From: Chloroflexota bacterium
GTDB taxonomy: Bacteria > Chloroflexota > Limnocylindria > Limnocylindrales > CSP1-4
Assembly: GCA_016191345.1 (NCBI GenBank)
Contig: JACPOU010000015.1
Location: forward strand, 1-45,754
DNA length: 45,754 nucleotides
Direction: 5' to 3'
Notes under the pieces: generated by a model
Database searches by the model: none
What the model was told of the DNA's origin: nothing
Seen by the model: the letters and a program-made list of their open reading frames with translations, nothing else
Part shown: piece by piece, positions 10,944 to 22,666 of the stretch
How positions within the stretch are numbered: the stretch's first letter is position 1
Layout: each line of letters opens with the position of its first letter
Position numbers and translations under genes: made by a program

Positions 10944-11902
10944 TCAGGTCAGCGGAGGTTCGGGCATCAGGTGGCCGAGGCCCAGATCCGCGAAGCGGGC
11001 CGCGGTGGCGGCTGCCGTGGCGGTGGAGGGGTCGCCGGCGCGGCGGCGGATCCCGGCGAGGCTGGCCCGGAGACGGGCAGCGTCCCGGGGATGAAGCTTC
11101 GGGAGGACATCGCGGACGACCCGGGCTCGATGGCCGTCGCCCGTGCGCCGGGCTGTTTCGGCCTCGCGCTCCAGCGCGGCGGTCGTGGCACCGCGGTCCA
11201 CGATCGTCAGCGAACGGTAGGCCCAGGCGAGGGCCTTCTGGACGTCCGGGTCCGCGTCGCCGATGAGCATGCCGAGGATCGGCAGGGCGTGGCCGGTGAC
11301 GGTCGGTGCCCGGCCTGCGCTGCGGTCGGCGAACGGGAGCGTCGCGATCGTGGCGCCCACAAGGCGCCGCTCCCAGGGCGACGGGGCGTAGACGAGCTGC
11401 TCCAGCTCTGCCCAGCGGTACGGCTCGGCAGCGATCCCGCTGGCGGCCGGATGGGCGAGCGTGTCGACGGTGATCCAGTCGGCCGCCTCGCGCCCGGCGC
11501 GGCGGATGAGCTGCCACGTCCGCTCCGGGTCCGTGCGCACCGTCCGCTCGAGGATCCGGAAGGCGAACCAGCGGGCCTCGAGCTCCAGCTCGCGGAGGAG
11601 GCGGTCGGCGACGGAGAGGAGCGCAGACGGGGAGTCGCGCCGGGTCACGGCCTCGAACGCTCGCACGGCCGCCTTGAGGAGCGGGCTCCGGACGCCATGC
11701 GTCAGGCCGATGCCCGGGGCCACGAGCCGCTGGTGATCGAGATGCTCCGGATCCGCGAGCGCGGCGAGGCCGCTGCGGAGGCGGGTCGCGAGCGCGGCGG
11801 GGTCCTGGACGAGCTCGCCGAGTTTCGTGCCGAGCGCGGCGGCCGTGGGCAGGCGCGCGGCCACGATCGGGTGCCGGGCCGGGGCGACCGGGGCGATGCG
11901 CA

Positions 11903-11903
<1 letters not shown>
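10944..11903 (-). CDS. AlkD-like DNA alkylation repair protein (HEAT-repeat glycosylase family)
   Basis: It encodes 319 residues from ATG 11903, sharing one base with the thioesterase stop (TGATG). The alpha-helical repeat signature of the DNA alkylation repair family is present: [46 protein letters not shown], and [17 protein letters not shown]. Characterised AlkD proteins remove N3- and N7-alkylated purines without flipping the base. I did not identify the catalytic Asp/Trp/Arg set with certainty. Between gyrB and gyrA it lies 19 bases before the gyrA start, so it should be co-expressed with gyrase. It could instead be a related HEAT-repeat protein of other function. Confidence 0.75.
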
Positions 11904-15288
<3,385 letters not shown>

Positions 15289-15292
<4 letters not shown>

Positions 15293-16245
15293 GCGACGAG
15301 GACCCGTTCGGCCGCTGATTCGCTCCCCGCTCCAGCGGAGGTTTCCGGCTGCGTCTCGCCGTCGGCCGGCGACGTCGCGGCCGCTGTCCTGGTCATGACT
15401 CCGTCCGCTGGCGTGCCAGCGGACGGACGGTGCGGCGAGGCGGAATCCGCTGGGCGAGCTCGGCGGAATTCCTCCGCAAGGGCGCGGTAGGCGATCGCGC
15501 CGGGCGACGAGGGTGCGTACGCATGGATCGGCCGGCCGTGGCTGGGCGCCTCCGAGAGACGGACGCTGCGCGGGATCACCGCCTCGAACACCCGATCGGA
15601 CAGATGGGTCCGAACCTCCGCGGCGACCTGGGCGCTCAGGTTGGTGCGGGCGTCGTACATCGTGAGCACGGCGCCATCGACGGCGAGATCGGCGTTCAGG
15701 TGCTCCCGCACGAGCCCGATGGTGGCAAGGAGCTGCGAGAGGCCCTCGAGCGCGTAGTACTCACACTGGATCGGGATCAGCACGCCATCCGCGGCTGTGA
15801 GCGCGTTGATGGTGAGCAGGCCGAGCGACGGCGGGCAGTCAATGAAGACGATGTCGTAGCGATCGAGGATCGGGGCGATCAGGCGCCCGAGCCGGCGTTC
15901 ACGCTGCTCGAGCGGCGCGAGCTCCACCTCGGCCCCGGCCAGCGCGATCGACGAGGGCACGAGGTCAAGGTTCGGGATGGCCGTGGGGATGATCAAGGTC
16001 TCGAGCGCCTGCGATTCGATGACGGCGTCATAGATCGACGCCGTCATCGCGCGATCGACGCCGAGGCCGCTCGTGGCGTTGCCCTGGGGGTCGAGATCGA
16101 TGATGAGAACGCGGTCGCCGGCGAGGGCGAGGTAGCTGGCGAGATTGACCACCGTCGTGGTCTTGCCGACCCCGCCCTTCTGGTTTGCGCAGGCAATGGT
16201 GCGCCCCACTAGGTGCCCGTCAAAAGGTGAATCACAGGCCTCCAT
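15289..16245 (-). CDS. parA: Chromosome partitioning ATPase ParA (Soj)
   Basis: This is a deviant Walker ATPase that positions ParB-parS complexes. It shows QKGGVGKTTTVVNLA (deviant P-loop), DLDPQGNATSGLG, FIDCPPSLGLLTINAL and VLTMYDARTNLSAQV. I start at ATG 16245 (318 residues). GTG 16209 would give the standard family start GRTIACANQKGG and is an alternative. The frame stays open to 16398, but that part encodes parS backwards (VSRET) and is unlikely to be translated. About 50 Ala/Ser/Pro/Thr-rich residues follow the ATPase fold. It is the first gene of the parA-parB-gyrB-...-secA run. Confidence 0.95.
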
Positions 16246-16377
16246 TCTACCATCGCAAGGGCTCCCGCCCTTCGCGCGCGCGGCCTGGAACGGGTCCCCG
16301 GCGCCGTGGTCGAGCCCCATGCAGCGGGCCCGGGACGATCGTGCCACGGGGCACTTCACTGCCACGTATTCGATCCG

Positions 16378-16393
16378 TGTTTCACGTGAAACG
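16378..16393. promoter_or_regulatory. parS centromere site
   Basis: The sequence TGTTTCACGTGAAACG matches the bacterial parS consensus (TGTTTCACGTGAAACA) at 15 of 16 positions and contains the perfect 14-base palindrome GTTTCACGTGAAAC. It is the ParB loading site. Its place about 130 bases upstream of parA suggests that ParB also influences parAB transcription and that the replication origin is not far away. Confidence 0.95.
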
Positions 16394-16568
16394 GCCACTC
16401 GCGGAGGGGTCCGCGTACCCGCGCACTGACCCTCGGGAAGGGGGGTCTCGTGTGAAGCCCCGCGCGAACGGTCGAAGCGCCGCGGCCCCCGGCGTCCAGA
16501 TTCCGCGCCGAGCGGAGGGACCCTGGGCAGTCATCGCGGGGGGTCTACCGACCGGACGATCGGGCCCG

Positions 16569-16598
16569 TTGCCGCTCGCGCCGAAGGCGTGGGATACT
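16569..16598 (+). promoter_or_regulatory. Promoter for mreD-mrdA-rodA
   Basis: TTGCCG (16569-16574), an 18-base spacer, then GATACT (16593-16598) preceded by GTGG. Transcription would start near 16605, about 80 bases before ATG 16687. The -10 resembles those before prfB, rplU and the atp operon. Confidence 0.5.
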
Positions 16599-16686
16599 TC
16601 GTCCTGGACGTGGCCGGACTGCCTGCCGTCGGGGTCCGTTGGTCCTCGTCGACTCCAGGCCGGAACCCGAGGACCCTGCCGCCCTG

Positions 16687-17187
16687 ATGGTTCAGCTACT
16701 CGCCGCGGTCGCAGCGACAGTTGCCGCGCTCGTCGAGCTCAGCCTCGTACCGTACCTCGGGGTGGGAGATGCACATCCGCACCCGGTGCTCGTCTTCGGG
16801 GTCATCTGGACGATCGCGTTCGGCGTCGAACGTGGGTTCGTCTGGGCTGTCGTCGGCGGACTCGCGCTCGACAGCCTGGCGTCGCGGCCGCTCGGCGTCT
16901 CGGTGTTCTCGCTCCTCGTCAGCCTCGGCGCAGCAACCCTCATCGGGCGGTCCTTCATCCGGATCCGGCCCTTCGCTCCACTCATCGCCGTTCCAATCCT
17001 GAGCCTCGTGAATTCGATGATCCTCCTCGCGCTCCTCTCGGCCATCCGCCCGCCGGTCACCGCTGCCGATCCCATCTCGGCGTTCATGCCCGGGGCTGCG
17101 TATGACGCTGTGCTGGCGCTCGTCTTCGGACCCCTGATCGTCTCGATCCGCGATCGCCGGATGGCCGAGGAGCGGGTGGACTGGTGA
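16687..17187 (+). CDS. mreD: Rod shape-determining membrane protein MreD
   Basis: It encodes 166 residues with about five membrane segments. Hallmarks are LAAVAATVAALVELSLVPYLGVGDAHPHPVLVFGVIWTI, GFVWAVVGGLALDSLASRPLG, and further hydrophobic helices ending DRRMAEERVDW. MreD is part of the elongasome that guides lateral wall synthesis. I prefer ATG 16687 because the 16 residues added by GTG 16639 are polar and unlike the family. It overlaps the PBP2 gene by four bases. The usual upstream partners mreB and mreC are missing here: mreB is 24 kb away next to murA and no mreC is visible. Confidence 0.85.
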   Translation: MVQLLAAVAATVAALVELSLVPYLGVGDAHPHPVLVFGVIWTIAFGVERGFVWAVVGGLALDSLASRPLGVSVFSLLVSLGAATLIGRSFIRIRPFAPLIAVPILSLVNSMILLALLSAIRPPVTAADPISAFMPGAAYDAVLALVFGPLIVSIRDRRMAEERVDW

Positions 17188-19118
17188 GCTCGACGGGGAC
17201 GCCCTACCTGGACGGACGACCGAGCGATGCGCGATCGCCGCTCCGCTTCATCGCGTTCGGCGTCGCGATCGTCCTCGCGGCCTCGGTCCTCACCGTGCGC
17301 CTCTTCGCCCTGCAGGTGTCGAACGGCGAGCGCTACGCCGCGCTTGCCAAGATCAACCGCACGACCACGCAGGCCGTGCCCTCGACCCGCGGCGTCATCT
17401 ACGACCGGAACGGCGTGCCGCTCGTTTCCAACGTCGCGTCGTGGGCCGTCAAGCTGCGCCCTGCCGACCTCCCGCAGGAACGGCGTGCCGAGGTGGTCGA
17501 CCGGCTCGCGGCGCTCCTCAGCATGGACGCGACCGACATCAACATCGCGATCGACTCCAACCCGGGCTCCCGGTTCGATCTGGTCCGGATCGCCTCCGAC
17601 GTCGATCCGAACGTCGCCTCGTTCATCTCCGAGTCCCGCCTGGACCTGCCCGGCGTGGAGGTGCAGATTGAATCCCGCCGGGAGTACGCGACCGGGCCGC
17701 TCCTCTCGCAGGTGATCGGCTACACCGGCCCGATCAATGGCGAGCAGCTCAAGGATCTCAAGGCGAGTGGCTACCTGCCCGACGACCTGCTTGGCAAGAC
17801 CGGTGTCGAGGCACAGTACGAGGCGGAGCTGCGCGGGACCTACGGTCTGCAGACGATCGAGCGGGACGCGGCTGGCCGCAAGCTCCAGGTCCTCCAGACG
17901 ACGAAGCAGCCGGTCGCAGGCAACTCCCTGGAACTCACGATCGACCTCCAGGAGCAGAAATACGCGGAGCAGGCCCTGAAGTGGGGCATGGCCGAGGCCG
18001 GCCTCAAGCGGGGCGTCGTCATCGTGATGAACCCACAGACGGGCGAGATCCTGGCCATGGTCACGCTGCCGACGTACGACGCCAACACCTTTGCGCGGGG
18101 CATCAGCAGCGAGGACTACGCCGCCCTGCTTGCCGATCCCAACAAGCCCCTGACGAACTACGCGATCGCAGAGAACTTCCCTCCGGGCTCGACGTACAAG
18201 CTCGTGACCGGGACCGGAGGTCTCGCCGACGGCAAGATCACGCCGACGACGAAGGTCCAGACCAAGGGCTACCTGACCCTCGGCTCGTCGCGGTTCTACG
18301 AGTGGAACCGCCGGGGCTGGGGTGCCTGCAACATCATGTGCGGCTTCGGCCACTCGAGCGACACGTTCTTCTTCCAGGTCGCCGGCATGCTTGGCATCGA
18401 CCGCCTCGCCTACTGGGCGGACCAGTTCGGGTTCGGGCGGCGGACGAACATCGACCTGCCGGGTGAGGTTTCCGGGACGGTCCCGTCGAACCAGTGGAAG
18501 CAGGACACGCTGGGGTCGCAGATCTACCCGGGCGAGGTCTACCAGGCCGGCATCGGCCAGGGCTACGACGTCGTCACTCCCCTCCAGCTGATCAACGCCT
18601 ACACCGCGCTCGCGAACGGGGGCACGCTCTACGAGCCGCGGGTCGTCCGGAACGTGCTCGATGCGAACGGCAATGTCGTGAAGCCATTCGAGCCGACCGT
18701 GCTGAGCAAGCTCGCCGTGGATCCCGGCGTCCTCGAGACGATGCGGAGGGCGGCCCGGAACGTCGTGGTGATCCGCCATACCTACAACCTCGTCGACCTG
18801 CCGATCGTCATCGCCGGCAAGTCCGGTACGGCCGAGTTCGGGACCCGCGATGCCCAGGGCCGCCTGCCGTTCCACTCGTGGTTCGTTGCCTTCGTGCCCA
18901 AGGACCCGGCAAAGAGCGCGGCCGACCCGAACGGTTTCAAGGCGATCTCGAAGCCCGACTCCGAGCTCGCCGTCCTCGCGTTCGCCTACGACTCGCGGAC
19001 GAAGGGCAACGCCGCGACCGAGATCGTCAAGTACTACCTGCAGCTCCACTACGGCGTCAAGAAGGACTACCGGAACTTCAACCTTCTCGAGCGCGGCAAC
19101 TTCTACCAGTCGAACTGA
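17184..19118 (+). CDS. mrdA: Penicillin-binding protein 2, elongation transpeptidase
   Basis: This class B PBP cross-links peptidoglycan during elongation, as partner of RodA. There is one N-terminal anchor (about 20-43), a dimerisation domain with STRGVIYDRNGVPLVSN, then the transpeptidase domain. Active-site motifs are STYK (Ser336, Lys339), SSD (391-393; SxD is normal for PBP2) and KSGTAEF (546-548). At 644 residues the length is usual. The GTG start at 17184 overlaps mreD (GTGA). The gene ends 7 bases before the rodA ATG, so the pair is co-translated. Confidence 0.95.
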   Translation: MSSTGTPYLDGRPSDARSPLRFIAFGVAIVLAASVLTVRLFALQVSNGERYAALAKINRTTTQAVPSTRGVIYDRNGVPLVSNVASWAVKLRPADLPQERRAEVVDRLAALLSMDATDINIAIDSNPGSRFDLVRIASDVDPNVASFISESRLDLPGVEVQIESRREYATGPLLSQVIGYTGPINGEQLKDLKASGYLPDDLLGKTGVEAQYEAELRGTYGLQTIERDAAGRKLQVLQTTKQPVAGNSLELTIDLQEQKYAEQALKWGMAEAGLKRGVVIVMNPQTGEILAMVTLPTYDANTFARGISSEDYAALLADPNKPLTNYAIAENFPPGSTYKLVTGTGGLADGKITPTTKVQTKGYLTLGSSRFYEWNRRGWGACNIMCGFGHSSDTFFFQVAGMLGIDRLAYWADQFGFGRRTNIDLPGEVSGTVPSNQWKQDTLGSQIYPGEVYQAGIGQGYDVVTPLQLINAYTALANGGTLYEPRVVRNVLDANGNVVKPFEPTVLSKLAVDPGVLETMRRAARNVVVIRHTYNLVDLPIVIAGKSGTAEFGTRDAQGRLPFHSWFVAFVPKDPAKSAADPNGFKAISKPDSELAVLAFAYDSRTKGNAATEIVKYYLQLHYGVKKDYRNFNLLERGNFYQSN

Positions 19119-19125
19119 GCAGGCG

Positions 19126-20286
19126 ATGGGTGTCCTGAGCGCACGCGAGGCAAGGATCGCCGACTGGACCGCCCGGTCGGTCGGGACCGTCTGGCGAGCC
19201 TTCGATCTCCAGATCGCGACGTACGCGGTTCTCCTGACGTTCTTCGGCCTGGCAATGGCGTACAGCAATGCCGTGGCGAGCGGCGACGGCGCGCTGGCCG
19301 CAGGCTCAATCTTCCTTCGCGGGCTCCTCTGGACCGGCCTGGCGCTCGTGGTTTTCACCGTGGCGGCAGCGTTCGATTACCACTGGCTCAAGACGCTGTC
19401 CTGGCCGCTCTACGCCCTCCAGCTGGGGCTCCTGACGACGACGCTCCTGATCGGGACCGGCGTCGGCGGCTCCTCGCGCTGGGTCACCATCCTCGGCCTC
19501 CAGTTCCAGTTCAGCGAGATCGCCAAGATCCTGATGATCGTGATCCTGGCCAACTATCTCGGAACCCGGAAGGGACGGATGGACACGATCTGGTCGATCC
19601 TCGGGGCGTGCGCGCTCGCACTCCCCCCCTGGATCCTCGTGATGGCCCAGCCAGACCTCGGGACCTCGCTCGTGTTCGCCGCGATCGTGGTCGGGATGCT
19701 GTTCATGGGCGGCGCAAGCCTTCGATGGCTCGGCGCAATGGCGCTCACGGTGTTGGCGGCGTTGCCGTTCGTCTGGACGTACGTGCTCCGCGACTATCAG
19801 AGGGAGCGGCTGACCTCGTTCCTCGATCCGCTCGGCGACCTCCAGGGCGCGGGCTACCAGCTCTTCCAGTCGCAGATCGCGGTCGGCTCCGGCGGATTCT
19901 TCGGCAAGGGGCTGACGAACGGGACCCAGAACCAGCTTGACTTCCTGCCGGTCCAGGCGACGGACTTCGTGTTCGCGATCCTCGCCGAGGAGCTCGGTTT
20001 CATCGGAGCGCTCGTCGTCATCACCCTCTTCATCGCCCTCCTCTGGCGGATCCTCGTCGCGGGCTGGCGGTCGCGGGACCCGTTCGGGACGCTGTTCGCG
20101 GCGGGACTCGGGTCGATGATCCTGTTCCAGCTCTTCGTCAACGTGGGCATGGTCACCGGGATCATGCCCATCACCGGCATCCCGCTCCCCTTCATCACGC
20201 ACGGCGGCGCCTCGCTCATCAGCATCGCGGCCGGCCTCGGGATCATCGAGAGCATCAACATCCGGCAGGGCCGCGCGGAGTGGTGA
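19126..20286 (+). CDS. rodA: Peptidoglycan glycosyltransferase RodA
   Basis: This SEDS-family polymerase extends glycan strands from lipid II during elongation. It has 386 residues and about ten membrane helices. Conserved blocks are SSRWVTILGLQFQFSEIAKI, LVMAQPDLGTSLVFAAI, GAGYQLFQSQIAVGSGGFFGKGL, FLPVQATDFVFAILAEELGFIG and MPITGIPLPFITHGGASLI. The ATG at 19126 was chosen because the N-terminus then begins shortly before helix 1 and lies 7 bases after the PBP2 stop. Longer readings would run backwards into the mrdA gene. It is the last gene of the mreD-mrdA-rodA unit. Confidence 0.95.
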   Translation: MGVLSAREARIADWTARSVGTVWRAFDLQIATYAVLLTFFGLAMAYSNAVASGDGALAAGSIFLRGLLWTGLALVVFTVAAAFDYHWLKTLSWPLYALQLGLLTTTLLIGTGVGGSSRWVTILGLQFQFSEIAKILMIVILANYLGTRKGRMDTIWSILGACALALPPWILVMAQPDLGTSLVFAAIVVGMLFMGGASLRWLGAMALTVLAALPFVWTYVLRDYQRERLTSFLDPLGDLQGAGYQLFQSQIAVGSGGFFGKGLTNGTQNQLDFLPVQATDFVFAILAEELGFIGALVVITLFIALLWRILVAGWRSRDPFGTLFAAGLGSMILFQLFVNVGMVTGIMPITGIPLPFITHGGASLISIAAGLGIIESINIRQGRAEW

Positions 20287-20777
20287 TTCCGGGCTGAACC
20301 GCCGCGGCCTCGTCGGTGCGATACCACCGGGCAAGTGGCAGCCGTGCACCCGGCGTCCGTACGATCCTCCCGGGGCGAACAGGTCCGGGCGAACCATGCC
20401 GGGGTTCGCGATGTCACATTGGCGCCGATTGTGGCCATTTCGTCATGCTTGGACGCCCGGGCCCAGAATCACGCCGCGAATGGCGCGAAGTTGCTCCTGG
20501 AAGGCGCCGGAGACGGGTTTCGCGTGCATGGTCGGGCGACAGCAGGCTCCCCGGAGCCGTCGGAGAGCCACCGGAAGGCGGCCCAAGCGTCCGTGGGCGA
20601 CGAAACGGCCACAACGGAGAGCGAACGACAGCGGGAAGCGGTCGGAGCGGGCGCGATGTGGGATGCGCGTGGCGGCAAGTGCTGCGCGATGCGTGAGCAG
20701 CGCGGGGCGGGAGTAACGCAAGCTCAGGCGGGAGCGGTGCGCGCTGAGCGGGGTGCGAACTGCGGGTGGAGCAGCCC
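20287..20777. other. Gap between convergent genes, no gene seen
   Basis: About 490 bases lie between the 3' ends of rodA (plus) and the transporter gene (minus). Several frames are open but encode Arg/Ala/Ser-rich sequence without recognisable domains. The stretch is slightly less GC-rich than its neighbours (for example 20410-20450). I see no tRNA-like fold and no clear T-tailed terminator; transcription from both sides must end here. Confidence 0.5.
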
Positions 20778-21404
20778 TCAGCGCCCCGGATCGATCGGCT
20801 CATCCGTGCGGATCGCCTGCAACGACCCCCAGCCTTCGCGGATCAGGATCACCGCCACCACGAGTGCCCCGACCGCATCTGCCCAGGTGAGCGCGAACAA
20901 TTCGGTGAGTCCCAGCCCCACGAGGCTGATCAGCGCCAGCAGCCCCGCGATCCCGGTCAGGATGCTGTCTGCGCGGAGCGCGCCGCTCTCGAGGCGACGC
21001 GCCGTCCGGAACTTCGCCCATGCGAGCGGCGGCAGCACCACCAGGGAGACGACGAGCAGCGCGGTCCCGACGCCCGTTGCCTCGGGGCGCGCATTCGTCA
21101 CCAGGGCGTTGACGGCGTTCAGGCCCAGGTACGCGGCAAGGACGAGGAGGATGATCCCCACGATCGCCTCGGCGAGCCGCTCGACCCGCTCGGCCCGGTG
21201 CGGCGCCCGGGCCTCGATCATGAACCGCCAGACGAGCGCCATGGATGCCGCGGAATCGATCGCGGCGTCGAAGCCGAAGCCGAGCAGCGACAGGCTCCCG
21301 CTGGACAGCCCGATGACGACCGCGCTCCCGCCGGCGATCCCGTTGATCACGATGCTCGCGATCGAGAGCGCCAGTGCCCGGCGGAGGAGCCCTTCGCGAT
21401 CCAT
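20778..21404 (-). CDS. Cation diffusion facilitator-type transporter, membrane domain only
   Basis: It encodes 208 residues and six predicted membrane helices with no C-terminal cytoplasmic domain. The sequence LSLLGFGFDAAIDSAASMALVWRF, then ESGALRADSILTGIAGLLALISLVG and WADAVGALVVAVILIREGW, matches a short CDF subfamily that carries GFGLDSxIE in place of the usual HxxxD. The predicted function is export of a divalent metal such as zinc or cobalt, but the replaced ligands make the substrate uncertain. The ATG is 18 bases from the divergent DUF2344 gene, so their promoters must overlap. Confidence 0.75.
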   Translation of the reverse strand: MDREGLLRRALALSIASIVINGIAGGSAVVIGLSSGSLSLLGFGFDAAIDSAASMALVWRFMIEARAPHRAERVERLAEAIVGIILLVLAAYLGLNAVNALVTNARPEATGVGTALLVVSLVVLPPLAWAKFRTARRLESGALRADSILTGIAGLLALISLVGLGLTELFALTWADAVGALVVAVILIREGWGSLQAIRTDEPIDPGR

Positions 21405-21422
21405 CGCGTCAGACTACCCGGC

Positions 21423-22145
21423 GTGACGACCGCTGACCCGGAGCCCGCGACCACGACGAAACCGCCCGGCCCGCCGCCTGGTGAGCCGCGCCAGCGCTGG
21501 CGCGTCACGTATCGGCGTGACCAGGATGCCCCACCACTCCGCCAGCGCGAGCAGCAGGAGGCCTGGGAGTCCGGCCTTGGCGGCAGCGGGCTACCAGTCG
21601 TGGGCCTGGACCTGCCGAGGCCCCGACCACGAATCGTCTTCGCGGCGCCGCTCGGGGTCGGGATGGCCGCCGAGCGCGAGCGGTTCGACCTGTTCCTGAC
21701 CGCGCGTTGGGGGATTGCCGACGTCCGCGAGCGGCTCGAACGGGGAATGCCGGCCGGCCATGCGCTGATCGACCTCGAGGACGTCTGGCTCGGCGAGCCG
21801 GCCCTGGCGGGACAGGTGGTGGCGGCGGACTACCGGATCGGGCTGCTGGTGCCGGTCGACGGGGCGCGCCTTCGGGAAGCGGCCGCTTGCCTGCTGACGG
21901 CAACCACCATCCCGCGGGCCCGCGAGAAGGGCGGCCGCACGATCCGCTACGACCTTCGCCCGCTGCTCGAGGACATCCGGGCGGACGGCGAACCGCCGGA
22001 GGTCCGCGTCCGGACCCGATTCGACCCGGAGCGCGGCGTGGGGCGCCCCGAGGAGGTCCTCGGTGCCCTCGCCGAGGCCGCCGGCCTACCCCTGGAGCCC
22101 GCGTCGATCGTCCGCGAGCGGCTGATCCTGGCCGGCGAGCGGTGA
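21423..22145 (+). CDS. DUF2344 (TIGR03936) radical-SAM-associated protein
   Basis: It encodes 240 residues from GTG 21423. After a Pro/Thr-rich N-terminus the family pattern appears: QRWRVTYRRDQDAPP (aligned to RxxFxKxGxLxFLSHLD), a central region ending RPRPRIVFAAPLGVGMAAERERFDLFL, then RLERGMPAGHALIDLEDVWLG. The FLSHLD motif itself is replaced by PPLRQREQQ. In other bacteria this domain is fused to or follows a B12-binding radical SAM protein and lies upstream of rng and rplU. Here rplU follows but both the radical SAM gene and rng are absent, so the protein is an orphan. Its function is not established. Confidence 0.7.
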   Translation: MTTADPEPATTTKPPGPPPGEPRQRWRVTYRRDQDAPPLRQREQQEAWESGLGGSGLPVVGLDLPRPRPRIVFAAPLGVGMAAERERFDLFLTARWGIADVRERLERGMPAGHALIDLEDVWLGEPALAGQVVAADYRIGLLVPVDGARLREAAACLLTATTIPRAREKGGRTIRYDLRPLLEDIRADGEPPEVRVRTRFDPERGVGRPEEVLGALAEAAGLPLEPASIVRERLILAGER

Positions 22146-22539
22146 GGGCCGCCAACGAGCGGTGACGCGCGGCCCGGCAGTCACTGACCGCGCCGGGCCG
22201 ATGCCGCCCTGCGACATCATTGGCTCCCGCTGTGCGTGCCGGACACGTTTCCCGGCCTGGCGCCGCAGGAGACCGTCCCGCAGCCCTCCCAAGCCTCGGC
22301 ACGGGGCGATTCCGTGCCCGCGGGGGCACGGATCCGGAGCGAAGACTGCGTCGATCGACACCTCGAACTCCAGATCGTGGCTCACAGGCACACCACGAGG
22401 TTGGCCCGGTTCACCCTGGCGGCGATACCCTGCCCACGGAGTACGAGGCCGAGGACATCGTGGCCTTGCTGGCGGGCGAGCCGTGACGGCCGCCGACAGC
22501 CGTCCAGCCGCGTTCGCGAGGGGCTTCCTGACCTCCTGA
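22146..22539. other. Gap before the rplU promoter, possible gene remnant
   Basis: No convincing gene. A short plus-strand reading ending DTLPTEYEAEDIVALLAGEP at the TGA 22484-22486 looks protein-like, and an overlapping frame just before it reads LELQIVAHRHTTRLARFTLAA. Together they could be a decayed small gene with a frameshift near 22420. This is weak. Nothing else is seen. Confidence 0.35.
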
Positions 22540-22569
22540 TTGACGCTCGTGTGTGTTCAGGCCTACACT
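22540..22569 (+). promoter_or_regulatory. Promoter for rplU-rpmA
   Basis: TTGACG (22540-22545), an 18-base spacer, then TACACT (22564-22569). This is one of the best sigma-70-type promoters in the window, as expected for ribosomal protein genes. The transcript would start near 22576, giving a leader of about 90 bases. Confidence 0.7.
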
Positions 22570-22576
22570 TCCCGTT

Positions 22577-22666
22577 CGTGCCTCGACCTGTTCGAGGTGC
22601 CCATCCCTGTCTCACAGGCCGCGGTCGTCCGACCGCGCGGCCGCCAGCCACGTCCGCAGAGGATCC
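22577..22666 (+). promoter_or_regulatory. Structured 5' leader of rplU
   Basis: Two hairpins can be drawn between the promoter and the rplU ATG. A small one is CCTCGA-CCTGT-TCGAGG (22581-22597). A strong GC-rich one spans 22617-22642 (GCGGTCG paired with CGACCGC, extended by GGCC/GGCC with a two-base bulge). The second ends about 20 bases before the ribosome binding site (agagga). This is compatible with control by a ribosomal protein, as known for L21 leaders in other bacteria; here it is inference. Confidence 0.45.

Larger units (their letters stand above)
16246..16638. other. Divergent control region between parA and mreD
   Basis: About 390 bases with no gene separate the minus-strand segregation/gyrase run from the plus-strand elongation genes. 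It contains parS (16378-16393) and a promoter for mreD (16569-16598). On the minus strand TAGAAT lies across the parA ATG (16248-16243) and could be a -10, in which case the GTG start at 16209 would be used; no good -35 was seen. Confidence 0.7.

Noticed and set aside
16246-16398. N-terminal extension of ParA to 16398
   Set aside because: The added residues translate parS and its flank (VSRET). ParA proteins begin just before the QKGGVGKTT loop.
22086-22539. Small overlapping open frames on both strands before rplU
   Set aside because: No family features and no good ribosome binding site. At most a decayed gene remnant, recorded as such.
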